Positions 16,456 through 25,748 are shown, counted from the stretch's first letter. The stretch is 64,000 nucleotides of DNA from Candidatus Cloacimonetes bacterium HGW-Cloacimonetes-3 (GCA_002840645.1 PHBO01000011.1:1-64000), one strand, 5' to 3'. A program made the numbers and translations. Notes: generated by a model not told the origin, from the sequence alone.

Positions 16456-17874
16456 ATGAGAACAGCACTGCTTATCACCCTATGTGTCATATCTGTGGGG
16501 CTTTTTGGAGTAACCCCGCCCAATTTCCCTGAGATCACATTTTCGGTTAATAGCAATCCAACCCCGGGAAGCATTTATCTATCTAATCTTACGATCAATC
16601 AGACCATCCCAAATACCCCTTTCCTGATGATTTTGGACAATCTGGGAGACCCCATCTTTGCACGGGAAATGTCTGCCAGGATGTATCTGGATTTCAAGCT
16701 TCAGCCGAATGGAATGCGGACATATTACGACAATTTCAAAAAGAAGCACTACGCTCTTAACCAATCCTACGAAATCGTGGACAGCTTCTCTTGTGACGGG
16801 TATATAACCGACGAGCATGAGTTATTCATGCTACCCAACGGGCATAGCTTTTTGCTGGGGACATCACTGCGGGTGATGGATCTTTCCGGTATAGTGGACG
16901 GGGGAAGTCCGGAGGCATCGATTCAGGATATGCTTATTCAGGAACAGGATGAAAATCATAATGTAGTCTTTCAATGGAACACCTCAGAGCATTTTGAAGT
17001 GACGGATTGCTCCAGCAATGCAACGCTCTTGAAACCGGTTGTGGACTATGCTCACTGCAACTCCATCGATGTAGATGCGGAGGGGAATCTGCTGCTGTCA
17101 TCACGGCATATGGACGAGATCACCAAGATCAATTATGCAACCGGTGAGATCATTTGGCGCATGGGCGGAAGCAGATCCAGAAACAATATGTTCACTTTTA
17201 CCAATGACACGGTCGGCTCTTTCACAGGATTCTCTCAACAGCATTATGTGCGATGGCTTCCTAACGGTCATCTGCTGATGTTTGACAACGGCAACCTAAA
17301 AAACCCACCCTACTCACGGGTTGTGGAGTATGAAGTAGATGAAGTAAATTATATTGTGACCAAGGTTTGGGAATATGTACCTAACCCGGTAATCTATACC
17401 TCTGCCATGGGAAGCGCACAAAGACTACTGAACGGGAACACCTTCATCGGATGGGGCATAAATAACCAAGGTTTTGCCGCCACGGAAGTAACTCCCGCAG
17501 GACAGGTAGTGCAGGAGTTTTCCTTTCCCCAAGGTGTGCACAGCTATCGGGCATTCAAGGTTACAGATGCTGTTTCTGTAGATGAAGCAATTGCCATGCC
17601 CAATATAGGTTTACAGGCGTTTCCCAATCCCTTTGCCGGAGCTACACAAATCTGCATAAAATCAGATACTACCGCACCCGTGCTAATGCAAATCTTCAAT
17701 TGTCGCGGGCAGCTATTGCAGACATTTCATGAAGCAAAACCTGCAACAGGCGATTTACAGATAACCTGGAACGGAAGGGATAATATGGGAAAGAACGTAG
17801 CCTCCGGTATCTATTTTGCCAGGATCAGGCAGGGGAATCGTAAGCAGGCAATCAAAATCCTTAAATTGAATTGA
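16456..17874 (+). CDS. Secreted arylsulfotransferase-like propeller protein with C-terminal sorting domain
   Basis: A 472-aa protein with a signal peptide (residues 1-20). The body resembles arylsulfotransferase (ASST) beta-propeller proteins: HCNSIDVDAEGNLLLSSRH near residue 200, ATGEIIWRMGG and WLPNGHLLMFDNG near residue 270. No catalytic histidine was verified. The last 80 residues have the sorting-domain pattern FPNPFAGATQI ... NVASGIYFARI ... KILKLN, used by type IX secretion in Bacteroidota and relatives, so the product is probably surface-bound or released. The family name does not prove sulfotransfer; many members are unassigned. Confidence 0.8.
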   Translation: MRTALLITLCVISVGLFGVTPPNFPEITFSVNSNPTPGSIYLSNLTINQTIPNTPFLMILDNLGDPIFAREMSARMYLDFKLQPNGMRTYYDNFKKKHYALNQSYEIVDSFSCDGYITDEHELFMLPNGHSFLLGTSLRVMDLSGIVDGGSPEASIQDMLIQEQDENHNVVFQWNTSEHFEVTDCSSNATLLKPVVDYAHCNSIDVDAEGNLLLSSRHMDEITKINYATGEIIWRMGGSRSRNNMFTFTNDTVGSFTGFSQQHYVRWLPNGHLLMFDNGNLKNPPYSRVVEYEVDEVNYIVTKVWEYVPNPVIYTSAMGSAQRLLNGNTFIGWGINNQGFAATEVTPAGQVVQEFSFPQGVHSYRAFKVTDAVSVDEAIAMPNIGLQAFPNPFAGATQICIKSDTTAPVLMQIFNCRGQLLQTFHEAKPATGDLQITWNGRDNMGKNVASGIYFARIRQGNRKQAIKILKLN

Positions 17875-17999
17875 AGGATGAGATAAGAACAAATCTTTAC
17901 TGTTGCCTTTGCTGCACATACAAAACATCCTCTGAAACTGCAAATTGTGCCAGCGAATCTGCCAAGCATTGGGCTTACATCATATCTGTTACCAACTAC

Positions 18000-18088
18000 T
18001 TCCTTGCTGTAATTACAGTAGAAATACGGATGAAATACGCATCTCATCCGTATTTCATGCGTAATGCATAAGTAATTCAAGCAAGGAA
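18000..18088. repeat. 11-nt phased palindromic element, copy C1
   Basis: Bounded by TTCCTTGCT (18000-18008) and AGCAAGGAA (18080-18088). Between them lie seven 11-nt units from 18009: GTAATTACAGT, AGAAATACGGA, TGAAATACGCA, TCTCATCCGTA, TTTCATGCGTA, ATGCATAAGTA, ATTCAAGCAAG. Unit 3 is identical in copies C1, C2 and C3. The two inner units pair well, but unit 6 does not pair with this copy's own left arm. Confidence 0.85.
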
Positions 18089-18124
18089 GAATAAACCTGA
18101 TCTCTCTTTTCCTCTTTGGCTCTT

Positions 18125-18316
18125 TTACTCTTTGTTAAATAAGTCTTTAGAACTGATGTAATTGCTCAGCCGGTAGCTTTCCACCTGTAGCAGATATTCC
18201 CGGGAGCCTATGCCGATGTTATGGTAGTCCGTTACAGTCACATGGATGAGGATGCCGGCTTCCAGTGCCCTTAGCTGCACCAGCTTCGCGGTTTGACAGC
18301 AAATCCAAAAAAACAC
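18125..18316 (-). pseudogene. Possible 3' remnant of an unidentified gene
   Basis: A 63-codon open frame whose last 45 residues read like real protein (RALEAGILIHVTVTDYH, then REYLLQVESYRLSNYI), but with no ribosome-binding site and an abrupt N terminus at the edge of the next gene's leader. It may be the decayed tail of a gene lost here, or chance. I do not recognise the family. Confidence 0.3.
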
Positions 18317-18372
18317 TTGACCAATATAAGCCTATCTATTATCGGGAGGAATATGATAAATATGGAGCCAAA

Positions 18373-18684
18373 ATGAACATACATTTTCGTGATGTCCAAA
18401 CCGGCAGCGTGGAAGCCAGAGCAATTCTGGAGATAGCTGAAGGGGTGTTTTTGAATGAAGTAACCATCCTGAACATAGATGGTGAAACCGTGGTGGAATT
18501 CCCCCGTAAAAGCTTTGTAGGAAAAACCAAACGTACCTTCTACATCGACATTATCACCTTTGAAGATAACGACAAACGCATCGTGTGGGAACTGGAAGTG
18601 AAAAAAGCCTACCGAGAATGGCGTAAGACGAACAAGAAAGTCCTTGTTTATGAAGAAAATAAGATAGATGGAGGATCACAATGA
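18373..18684 (+). CDS. SpoVG-like protein (tentative)
   Basis: A 103-aa protein. Residues about 10-75 resemble SpoVG: an ARAILEI strand, VFLNEVTILNIDG, then VVEFPRKSF, a basic hairpin and an AYREW helix, in the order seen in SpoVG (small RNA/DNA-binding regulators). The identity is by pattern only. The start is set at 18373, with GGAG 5 nt upstream; it overlaps the aminotransferase start by ATGA, so the two are coupled. A seven-codon frame with its own GGAGG (ATG at 18353) ends on the start codon of this gene and could couple translation. Confidence 0.6.
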   Translation: MNIHFRDVQTGSVEARAILEIAEGVFLNEVTILNIDGETVVEFPRKSFVGKTKRTFYIDIITFEDNDKRIVWELEVKKAYREWRKTNKKVLVYEENKIDGGSQ

Positions 18685-19895
18685 TCACCGATTTGAACAA
18701 TATCCTATCGGATAACATCAAGGGTATGAAGCGTTCTGCAATTCGTGAACTGTTGAAGCTTCTCGGAGTTCCCGGCTTGATTTCCTTTTCTGGAGGCTTT
18801 CCCAGTCCGGCAACCTTCCCGATCGCAGATCTGAAAGAGATTATCGACCAGGTTATGGATACGGAAGCGGCATTTGCTCTGCAATATGGCGCTACAGAGG
18901 GTGACATCCTGCTGCGTACCCTGTTAGTGGAACGTTACAAAGCCAACGGTATTGATATGAGTATCGACAATATGATCATCACCACCGCCTCGCAACAGGC
19001 ATTGGATTTGATTGGCAAGATGTTCATTAACCGTGGCGATTACGTTCTCGTAGGCTTGCCTTCTTATTTGGGCGGACTTTCTGCCTTCAATTCCTATGGC
19101 GCAAACATGGTCGGCATCCCCATGGATGAAGAGGGCGAAGACCCTAACATCATGGAAGCCAAGCTGAAAGAGCTGATTGCCATGGGCAAGAAACCGAAGT
19201 TTATCTATCTGATCCCGGATTTCCAGAACCCCGCGGGTGTGACCATGACCGAACGCCGCAGAAGGGAAATCCTTGATCTGGCACACAAATATGACGTGCT
19301 GATTATCGAAGACAGCCCTTATCGCGAACTGCGCTACGAAGGCACACCACAAAAGACAATATACGAAATGGACGGCACCGGACACGTGATTCTGCTGGGT
19401 ACATTCAGCAAGATATTCTGCCCGGGATTCAGGATTGGCTGGGTGGTTGGTCATCCCGATATTCTGGATAAGATAGTGGTTGGCAAACAGGCTGCAGACC
19501 TCTGCACACCGCCTTTCACGCAGCGCATCGCAGCCCGATACATAGAAAAGGGCTTGCTTGATCCCAAGATTTCAGAGATTATCAGCATGTATTCCGTGAA
19601 GCAAAAGAGTATGCTGGATTCTCTGGAGAAATATATGCCCGAAGAAGTTAGCTGGACACACCCCGAAGGGGGCTTGTTCCTGATGGCAAAATGTCCCGAA
19701 AACATTGATACTCAAGCCATTCTGATGGATTGCGTAAAAGAAGCTAAAGTAGCCTATGTTGCCGGTACCAGCTTTTACTGCGACGGCAGCGGAAATAATA
19801 CCATGCGCTTGAACTTTAGCTACGAAACCATAGAGAAAAGCATAGAAGGCTGCCAAAGACTGGGCACTTTCCTGAAAAAAGTAATCAAGAAATAA
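18681..19895 (+). CDS. PLP-dependent aminotransferase (class I/II, LysN/MocR-like)
   Basis: A 404-aa fold-type I aminotransferase. SFSGGFPSPATFP near residue 35 and YGATEGDILLR near residue 75 are the class hallmarks of 2-aminoadipate/aromatic-type enzymes. PDFQNPAGVTM and IEDSPYRELRYEG bind the cofactor ring, and the Schiff-base lysine is in GTFSKIFCPGFRIGW near residue 240. It converts an amino acid to its 2-oxo acid. As the gene directly before korDABC it probably feeds the oxidoreductase. GGAGG precedes the ATG. The exact amino acid cannot be read from sequence. Confidence 0.9.
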   Translation: MITDLNNILSDNIKGMKRSAIRELLKLLGVPGLISFSGGFPSPATFPIADLKEIIDQVMDTEAAFALQYGATEGDILLRTLLVERYKANGIDMSIDNMIITTASQQALDLIGKMFINRGDYVLVGLPSYLGGLSAFNSYGANMVGIPMDEEGEDPNIMEAKLKELIAMGKKPKFIYLIPDFQNPAGVTMTERRRREILDLAHKYDVLIIEDSPYRELRYEGTPQKTIYEMDGTGHVILLGTFSKIFCPGFRIGWVVGHPDILDKIVVGKQAADLCTPPFTQRIAARYIEKGLLDPKISEIISMYSVKQKSMLDSLEKYMPEEVSWTHPEGGLFLMAKCPENIDTQAILMDCVKEAKVAYVAGTSFYCDGSGNNTMRLNFSYETIEKSIEGCQRLGTFLKKVIKK

Positions 19896-19916
19896 ATAAT
19901 CAAGACTGGAGGAACA

Positions 19917-20216
19917 ATGTCCGAGAAAGTCGAAAAAGACCGTATGGGCATGATCATTCGCGCTGAGGATGCTCCCGAAAAAATGGAAGTGGAAGTTACC
20001 GAGGTTAAAGAACCCGGAAATGATGACTCGCCCGTATTGATCTATTACAATTGGTGCAAGAAGTGCGGTATTTGCGTGGCTTTTTGTCCCACCGGCTGTC
20101 TGGGCAGAAAGAGCGATGGCTCGCCTTTCGTGCAAGCACCCGAAAAATGTATTCACTGCGAAACCTGTGATCGGCTTTGCCCGGATTTTGCCATAACCGG
20201 CGCAAAGGATCGCTAA
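19917..20216 (+). CDS. korD: 2-oxoacid:ferredoxin oxidoreductase, ferredoxin-like delta subunit
   Basis: A 99-aa protein with an acidic leader and two [4Fe-4S] motifs: CKKCGICVAFC near residue 46 and CIHCETCDRLCP near residue 79. It passes electrons from the TPP subunit to ferredoxin. It stands first of the four kor genes, with GGAGG before the ATG and only 10 nt before korA. Confidence 0.9.
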   Translation: MSEKVEKDRMGMIIRAEDAPEKMEVEVTEVKEPGNDDSPVLIYYNWCKKCGICVAFCPTGCLGRKSDGSPFVQAPEKCIHCETCDRLCPDFAITGAKDR

Positions 20217-20225
20217 GGAGAAGAA

Positions 20226-21470
20226 ATGCCGAAAAAAGAAATAAATAGCAAAGCAGCTCCCAAACCCAAGAAAGACCAGACCACTTTAGCTGTGAAACCT
20301 GAAAGCAAATTGGAAGAGATTCAAAGCAGCCGTGAACGTAAAAACGTGCTGATGCAAGGCAATGAAGCCGTTGCATATGGTGCGCTTGATGCCGGAGTGA
20401 ACTTCTTTGCCGGATACCCGATTACTCCCTCCACCGAAGTAGCCGAAATATTGGCTAACGAACTGCCCAAACGTGGCGGAGTGTTTATTCAGATGGAAGA
20501 CGAAATTGCTTCTATCTGTGCCATTACCGGTGCTTCTCTTGCGGGAGCAAAAGCTCTTACCGCCACCAGCGGCCCGGGCTTCTCCCTGATGCAGGAAGGT
20601 ATTGGCTTTGCCAAGATTACCGAGACACCCTGTGTAGTGGTGAATGTGCAGCGTATGGGTCCCAGCACCGGCATGCCTACCAGTCCGGCGCAAGGAGACA
20701 TCATGCAAGCCAAGTGGGGTTCGCATGGCGATTCCCCGGCGATAGTTTTATACCCGGCTTCCGTGAAGGAAAGCTACGAGCTTACCATCCGTGCGGTAAA
20801 TTTATCCGAGAAGTATCGCACCTGCGTTATTCTGCTGCTGGATGAAGTTATCGGGCACATGCGTGAAGCAGTGCGCTTGCCGGACATGGCAAACGTGCGT
20901 GTTATTAACCGCATCAAGCCAACTGTTCCGCCAAACTGGTATAAGCATTATGACGAAAACCAGAAATACCTTTCCCCGCTTGCCAGTTACGGTGAGGGAT
21001 ACCGCTTCCATGTAACAGGCTTAACCCACGATTCTCACGGCTTCCCCACCAATAAGTCCGGTGAAGCAGGAGACATGATGGAACGCCTGCGCAAGAAGAT
21101 ATCCTATAACATGCGCGATCTTGTGCAGATAGAAAGCTATCAAATGGAAGATGCCAAGATAGCAATCTTTACCGCCGGGATTACTGCCCGTGCTGCCAAG
21201 GCTGCAATTGCCATGGCAAGGCATGAAGGCATAAAGGTTGGCTTGTTAAGACCCTTGACCATATGGCCATTCCCCGATGATGCAGTACGCAAAATGCTGC
21301 GTAACGTAGAGACAGTTATTGTCCCCGAACTTAATCAGGGACAGCTGATCCACGAAATACAACGCCTAACCAAGGACAAAAGCGAAAGCAACCTTATCCC
21401 CTTGCAGAGGGTTAACGGACAACTAATTACACCAAACGACATCCTACGTAAAATCAAGGAGGTAAGCTGA
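20226..21470 (+). CDS. korA: 2-oxoacid:ferredoxin oxidoreductase, alpha subunit
   Basis: A 414-aa subunit with a Lys-rich N-terminal extension of about 35 residues before the core GNEAVAYGALDAG. The pyrimidine-binding half shows FAGYPITPSTEVAE, and TSGPGFSLMQEGIG near residue 118 contacts CoA/TPP. The C-terminal transketolase-like domain ends with LLRPLTIWPFP and VPELNQGQL. This shape is that of KorA/VorB two-domain alpha subunits. 2-Oxoglutarate is the likely substrate by neighbourhood, but branched-chain 2-oxo acids cannot be excluded. Confidence 0.92.
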   Translation: MPKKEINSKAAPKPKKDQTTLAVKPESKLEEIQSSRERKNVLMQGNEAVAYGALDAGVNFFAGYPITPSTEVAEILANELPKRGGVFIQMEDEIASICAITGASLAGAKALTATSGPGFSLMQEGIGFAKITETPCVVVNVQRMGPSTGMPTSPAQGDIMQAKWGSHGDSPAIVLYPASVKESYELTIRAVNLSEKYRTCVILLLDEVIGHMREAVRLPDMANVRVINRIKPTVPPNWYKHYDENQKYLSPLASYGEGYRFHVTGLTHDSHGFPTNKSGEAGDMMERLRKKISYNMRDLVQIESYQMEDAKIAIFTAGITARAAKAAIAMARHEGIKVGLLRPLTIWPFPDDAVRKMLRNVETVIVPELNQGQLIHEIQRLTKDKSESNLIPLQRVNGQLITPNDILRKIKEVS

Positions 21471-21471
21471 C

Positions 21472-22311
21472 ATGGCTAATATTCCGCAACGCATTATTCA
21501 CGAATACTTAAGGCACGATAAGAAGTTCCCGCATGTATGGTGTGCAGGTTGCAGTAACGGTATTGTGCTTGGTGCCATCATCCGTGCAATAGCTTCCCTC
21601 AATCTTGATAGAGACGATATTGTTATGGTTTCCGGTATTGGCTGTTCATCACGTATGCCCGTGTATGTGGATTTTAACACCCTACATTCACTGCATGGAC
21701 GCAGCATAGCCTATGCTACCGGGGTTAAAATGCACAAGCCCAATCTGAAGGTTATTGTGGTTACCGGCGACGGCGATTGCACCGCCATAGGTGGCAACCA
21801 CCTTATCCACGCTGCCAGACGCAATATAGACCTGAAAGTAATCCTTATAAACAACAATATCTACGGCATGACAGGCGGTCAGTGCAGCCCCACAACCCCG
21901 CACGATGCAATCGCCACCACCGCTCCCTATGGCAATATAGAGCCGGACTTCAACGTCTGCAATCTTGCTATGGGTGCCGGTGCATCCTTTGTAGCCCGCA
22001 CTACTGCATTCCATGTGCTGGAAATGCAAAGCATTATCAAGGATGCTTTGGAGCACCCCGGTTTTTCCATTACAGAAGTTATTAGTGCATGTCCGGTTAT
22101 CTATGGACGCCTGAACAAGAAAGGTGGCGCACCTCAGATGATGAAGGACTTCCGCGATAACTCCATTCCTTTGGCTGCGGTGGACAAGCTTCCCCCAGAG
22201 AAGGTGGAAGGCAAGATCGTCCGTGGTATCCTCCGCCGTGAAATCCGCCCCGAGTACAGTTCCGAATACACTTCACTTGTAAAACGCGTACAAGCCTCGG
22301 GAGGTGAATAA
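21472..22311 (+). CDS. korB: 2-oxoacid:ferredoxin oxidoreductase, beta (TPP) subunit
   Basis: A 279-aa subunit. WCAGCSNGIVLGA near residue 24 and GIGCSSRMPVYVD hold cluster/TPP ligands; the TPP-Mg motif runs VVTGDGDCTAIGGNH to NNNIYGMTGGQ (about residues 101-138). It decarboxylates the 2-oxo acid and makes acyl-CoA with ferredoxin reduction. It starts 1 nt after korA and overlaps korC by ATGG/TAATGG spacing, showing tight coupling. Confidence 0.93.
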   Translation: MANIPQRIIHEYLRHDKKFPHVWCAGCSNGIVLGAIIRAIASLNLDRDDIVMVSGIGCSSRMPVYVDFNTLHSLHGRSIAYATGVKMHKPNLKVIVVTGDGDCTAIGGNHLIHAARRNIDLKVILINNNIYGMTGGQCSPTTPHDAIATTAPYGNIEPDFNVCNLAMGAGASFVARTTAFHVLEMQSIIKDALEHPGFSITEVISACPVIYGRLNKKGGAPQMMKDFRDNSIPLAAVDKLPPEKVEGKIVRGILRREIRPEYSSEYTSLVKRVQASGGE

Positions 22312-22856
22312 TGGCTAAGAATTATGAGATTCGCCTTTCCGGTAGTGGTGGACAAGGTTTGATCCTTGCCGGCATCATTCTTGCCCGTGCGGCAGTGATA
22401 GAGAAACGCAGAGTAACCCAGACCCAAAGCTACGGACCAGAATCCCGCGGGGGTTACTCCCGTGCCGATGTGATTATCAGTGACGAAGAGATATACTTCC
22501 CGGAAGCTACTAACTTTGACTGCTTGCTTGCTTTAACGCAGGAAGCTTGTGATGTGTACCTATATGATCTGCGTGAAAGCGGTATCCTGATTATAGACAC
22601 AACCTTTGTGAAGAACCTTGCCCTGGCAGCAGAAAACACCTACGAACTGCCCTTCACAGATATAGCTCAGGAAAAGCTTGGCAGCCCCATAACCACGAAC
22701 ATTATGTCTCTGGCTTTTTTGGTGCAGCTTACCGGTATAGTTAAACCGGGATCGCTGAAGCAATCTATCGCAGAGAGTGTGAAGCCCGCCTTTATAGACG
22801 TGAATTACAAGGCAATGGAACTGGGCTTCGAGCTTGCCAAGAAGTATAAGAAGTAG
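22311..22856 (+). CDS. korC: 2-oxoacid:ferredoxin oxidoreductase, gamma subunit
   Basis: A 181-aa gamma subunit with the family signature GSGGQGLILAGIILA at residues 11-25 and QTQSYGPESRGG near residue 40. It completes the four-subunit complex. Its start overlaps the korB stop by one base. The epimerase gene follows after 6 nt. Confidence 0.93.
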   Translation: MAKNYEIRLSGSGGQGLILAGIILARAAVIEKRRVTQTQSYGPESRGGYSRADVIISDEEIYFPEATNFDCLLALTQEACDVYLYDLRESGILIIDTTFVKNLALAAENTYELPFTDIAQEKLGSPITTNIMSLAFLVQLTGIVKPGSLKQSIAESVKPAFIDVNYKAMELGFELAKKYKK

Positions 22857-22862
22857 GTTGTC

Positions 22863-23264
22863 ATGGTAAAGCGCATCAGTCATATCGGCATAGCGGTTAA
22901 GGATTTGGAAGCAGGCATAGCCTTCTACCAAAGCCTTGGTCTGGAGCTTGAAGGCATAGAGGAAGTCCCTTCCCAGAAGGTGCGAGTGGCTTTTCTGCCT
23001 TGCGGTGACACCCGTATTGAGCTGCTTAGCCCTACTTCCGAGGATAGTGCTGTAGCCAAGTTCATCGAGAAGAAAGGTGAAGGTATCCAACACATTGCTT
23101 TTGCAGTGGATGATCTGCCCAAAGCCCTTGCCGACTCCGAAGCTAAAGGCATTACTCTAATTGATAAAGAACCCCGTCCCGGCGCACATCATGCCGATAT
23201 AGCATTCCTGCATCCCAAATCCGCCTTGGGAGTGCTGATCGAATTGTGTAAAGAGAAACACTAA
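22863..23264 (+). CDS. mce: Methylmalonyl-CoA epimerase
   Basis: A 133-aa VOC-fold protein. HIGIAVKDLEAGIAFY at the start, IQHIAFAVDDLPKAL near residue 77 and a C-terminal GVLIELCK place the metal ligands (His, Gln/His, Glu) where methylmalonyl-CoA epimerases have them. It interconverts (R)- and (S)-methylmalonyl-CoA. Being last in the kor operon it links succinyl-CoA formation to propionyl-CoA formation by the carboxyltransferases at 5337-9086. A strong terminator follows. Confidence 0.92.
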   Translation: MVKRISHIGIAVKDLEAGIAFYQSLGLELEGIEEVPSQKVRVAFLPCGDTRIELLSPTSEDSAVAKFIEKKGEGIQHIAFAVDDLPKALADSEAKGITLIDKEPRPGAHHADIAFLHPKSALGVLIELCKEKH

Positions 23265-23281
23265 TAACTTGAACCATAGAG

Positions 23282-23311
23282 AAAAGGTGCGGCTTAAACC
23301 GCACCTTTTTT
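23282..23311 (+). terminator. Rho-independent terminator of the kor-mce operon
   Basis: AAAAGGTGCGG (23282-23292) and CCGCACCTTTT (23299-23309) form an 11-bp stem with a 6-nt loop, running into TTTTTT. It lies 18 nt after the mce stop codon. Confidence 0.92.
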
Positions 23312-23366
23312 GTTATCTCACTTTACAATCTCACCTGCGTAGTTCTCACTACCTCAGGTCTCACCT

Positions 23367-25451
23367 TCAAATCAATCCATCACGCTTCAACAGTGCATCC
23401 GGATCAGGCTTGCGTCCGCGGAAGGCAACAAACAATTCCATAGGATGGAAGGCATTACCACGTGCAAGGATATAATTTTTAAATGCCTCAGCTACTTCCT
23501 GATTGAATATTCCCTTTTCCAGGAACAGACTCCATGCATCGGCTTCCAGGGCTTCTGCCCATTTGTAGGAGTAGTATCCTGCGGAGTATCCTCCCGCAAA
23601 GATGTGCGAGAAAGCGCAGGAGATGTTGGTTCCATCTACTGGGGGTAGCAGCCTGAAACGCTCTGTAACTTCATTCTCAAAGGCATCAACGTCCTTTATC
23701 GCATCGGGATCTGTAGTATGCCAGGCAAAATCCATCAAAGCATAACGAAGCTGAGTGATATTGGTAATGCCGGATTGGAAGTTCTTTGCTGCGATAACCT
23801 TATCCAGCAATTCCTTAGGCAATGCTTCTCCGGTCTGATAGTGTTTGGCAAAGAGGTTCAATGCTTCTTCTTCCATCAGCCAGTTTTCCATAATCTGGGA
23901 GGGAAGCTCCACAAAATCCCACAGCACACTTGTGCCTGAAAGCCCTTTGTAATAGCCATCTGCAAGCAAAGAATGCAGCGCATGCCCAAATTCATGGAAG
24001 ATGGTGCGTGCTTCGTTCAGGGTTAGCAGCGAGGGCTGATCATCAGTAGAGGGTGTTAATGATGCCACAATGCTTACCATCGGTCTGCGCAAGCCATCGC
24101 GGTGCATACCCTGTCCCTGGAAGGATGTCTTCCAAGCTCCGCCGCGCTTGGTATCGCGAGGGAACAAATCCATATACATCAAGCCAAGGTAATTATCGTG
24201 TTTATCCCACACTTCCCAGGTAGTAACGTCGGGATGGTAAACGGGCACATCGAACACTTGCTTCACTTTGATGCCATATATCTTACCCGTTACCACAAAC
24301 AAACCTTCCACCACGTCTTCCACTTTGAACCAAGGTCTAAGCTCTTCGGGATCATAAGCATAGCGCTGTTCTTTAAGCTTGTTGGAATAATAGCTCATGT
24401 CCCAGGGCATCAGTTCTTCAATTCCATCCGTTTCCTTGGCGAATTGGCGAATTTCTTCCACCTCTTTCATAGCAGCGGGATATGCCACCGTATAGATTTT
24501 CTCCAGAAATTCCTTTGCAGTGGCAAAAGATTCTGCCATGCGATCGGACAACACATAGTCCGCATGCGTTTTGTATCCTAACAGTGCAGCTCTTTCTTTA
24601 CGAAGCTTAAGTGTTTGGATAATAAGCTCCTGGTTATCAAATTCGTCCTTAAATGCACGGGAGGAGTATGCCTTCTGGGCTTGCCTGCGTATATCCCTGT
24701 TTTTGCAATAGGTTAATACCGGTGTGATGCTGGAAGGCTGCAAGCTGAAAAGCCAGCCTTCTTCCTTACCTTTTTTCTTTGCCGTGAAGGCAGCAGCTTT
24801 CAACGAGTTCTCCGGGATACCTTCTACATCCTTGGAATTTGTAAGATGAAGTTCCCATTTGTTGGTGGCATTCAGCACATTATCGCTGAATTTGGGGCTA
24901 AGCTGGGAGCTTTCCATAGAAATTTCCGTAAGGCGTTTTTTATCGGAATCATTCAGCATGGCACCACCACGGATAAAGCTGGTATAGGTACGTTCAATCA
25001 GGCGGTAGCGTTCAGCTTTTTTAATTGCTTCCTTGTCGTTCAGATCTGCAGGTATAATAGGTTTGGCTTTACCGGCTACTTCTGCATCGTAAACTGCTTT
25101 CACACGGGCAAAAATCAACGGATCAGTGGCAACCATGCTGCCAAATTCGGCTAACTTGGGAGATATTAGCTGTGCCAAAGCCTTGAACTCGGCATCTGAT
25201 TCTGCACTTAAGAGATTGAAATAAATTGTGGCTACATAGTCCAACAGCTCACCATTCATGTCCAGCTCCAAAATCGTGTTTTCGAAGGTAGGAGCTGCGG
25301 GGTTGTTCTTCATAGTTTCTATTTCCGCTTTTGCTTCCAACAAAGAAGCATCGATAGCGGGCATAAATTGCTCCAGACTAAAATCCGGGAAGGGAATCGC
25401 TTGTAAGCGATGCGTGTTCTTGGGGTTCAGTAAAGGGTTGCTGTGTTTCAT
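23367..25451 (-). CDS. dcp: M3-family zinc oligopeptidase (Dcp/OpdA type)
   Basis: A 694-aa cytosolic metallopeptidase. The zinc site FHEFGHALHSLL (HExxH) lies near residue 487, followed about 25 residues on by VELPSQIMENW, which supplies the third ligand. FSHIFAGGYSAGYYSYKWAE near residue 630 is the substrate-binding signature of Dcp/OpdA. It trims peptides released during protein breakdown, fitting an amino-acid fermenter. The start at 25451 (MKHSNPLLNP) has AAAGGAAG upstream; an ATG 93 nt earlier lacks a site. Confidence 0.93.
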   Translation of the reverse strand: MKHSNPLLNPKNTHRLQAIPFPDFSLEQFMPAIDASLLEAKAEIETMKNNPAAPTFENTILELDMNGELLDYVATIYFNLLSAESDAEFKALAQLISPKLAEFGSMVATDPLIFARVKAVYDAEVAGKAKPIIPADLNDKEAIKKAERYRLIERTYTSFIRGGAMLNDSDKKRLTEISMESSQLSPKFSDNVLNATNKWELHLTNSKDVEGIPENSLKAAAFTAKKKGKEEGWLFSLQPSSITPVLTYCKNRDIRRQAQKAYSSRAFKDEFDNQELIIQTLKLRKERAALLGYKTHADYVLSDRMAESFATAKEFLEKIYTVAYPAAMKEVEEIRQFAKETDGIEELMPWDMSYYSNKLKEQRYAYDPEELRPWFKVEDVVEGLFVVTGKIYGIKVKQVFDVPVYHPDVTTWEVWDKHDNYLGLMYMDLFPRDTKRGGAWKTSFQGQGMHRDGLRRPMVSIVASLTPSTDDQPSLLTLNEARTIFHEFGHALHSLLADGYYKGLSGTSVLWDFVELPSQIMENWLMEEEALNLFAKHYQTGEALPKELLDKVIAAKNFQSGITNITQLRYALMDFAWHTTDPDAIKDVDAFENEVTERFRLLPPVDGTNISCAFSHIFAGGYSAGYYSYKWAEALEADAWSLFLEKGIFNQEVAEAFKNYILARGNAFHPMELFVAFRGRKPDPDALLKRDGLI

Positions 25452-25642
25452 GTTACTTCCTTTGTTGTTTATTATTTCACATTTCGCCATTAATGTAGAG
25501 TAGTACATTTCAGTCAACCACTTTCCACTATTTTCAAATCCCATACCGCTGCTTACTGCGCTTAGGCGATAACGTGAGTAATTGCACCTGCACTCTTGGT
25601 GGCAAGAAGTGTATCCTTAGCCTTGCTTATATCTTGTCATTC

Positions 25643-25748
25643 CCTGCTTGTTTCCCTAATGTTTCCATAACAATTCCCTAACGATTCCTTAACGCCGTTA
25701 GGGAATCGTTAGGGAATTGTTATGGCTACACTACAGATAGCAGCAAGG
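25643..25748. repeat. 11-nt phased palindromic element, copy A2
   Basis: Bounded by CCTGCTTG (25643-25650) and GCAAGG (25743-25748). From 25651 the 11-nt units are TTTCCCTAATG, TTTCCATAACA, ATTCCCTAACG, ATTCCTTAACG, CCGTTAGGGAA, TCGTTAGGGAA, TTGTTATGGCT, ACACTACAGAT. Bases 25665-25694 and 25696-25725 are 30-bp arms with one mismatch and a 1-nt centre. The variant units pair with each other: CCATAA faces TTATGG. Confidence 0.85.

Noticed and set aside
17811-18080. 89-codon minus-strand frame through palindrome C1
   Set aside because: It overlaps the sorting-domain end of the 16456 gene and the repeat, with no start signal.
22560-23093. 177-codon minus-strand frame across korC and mce
   Set aside because: Antisense to two well-supported genes.
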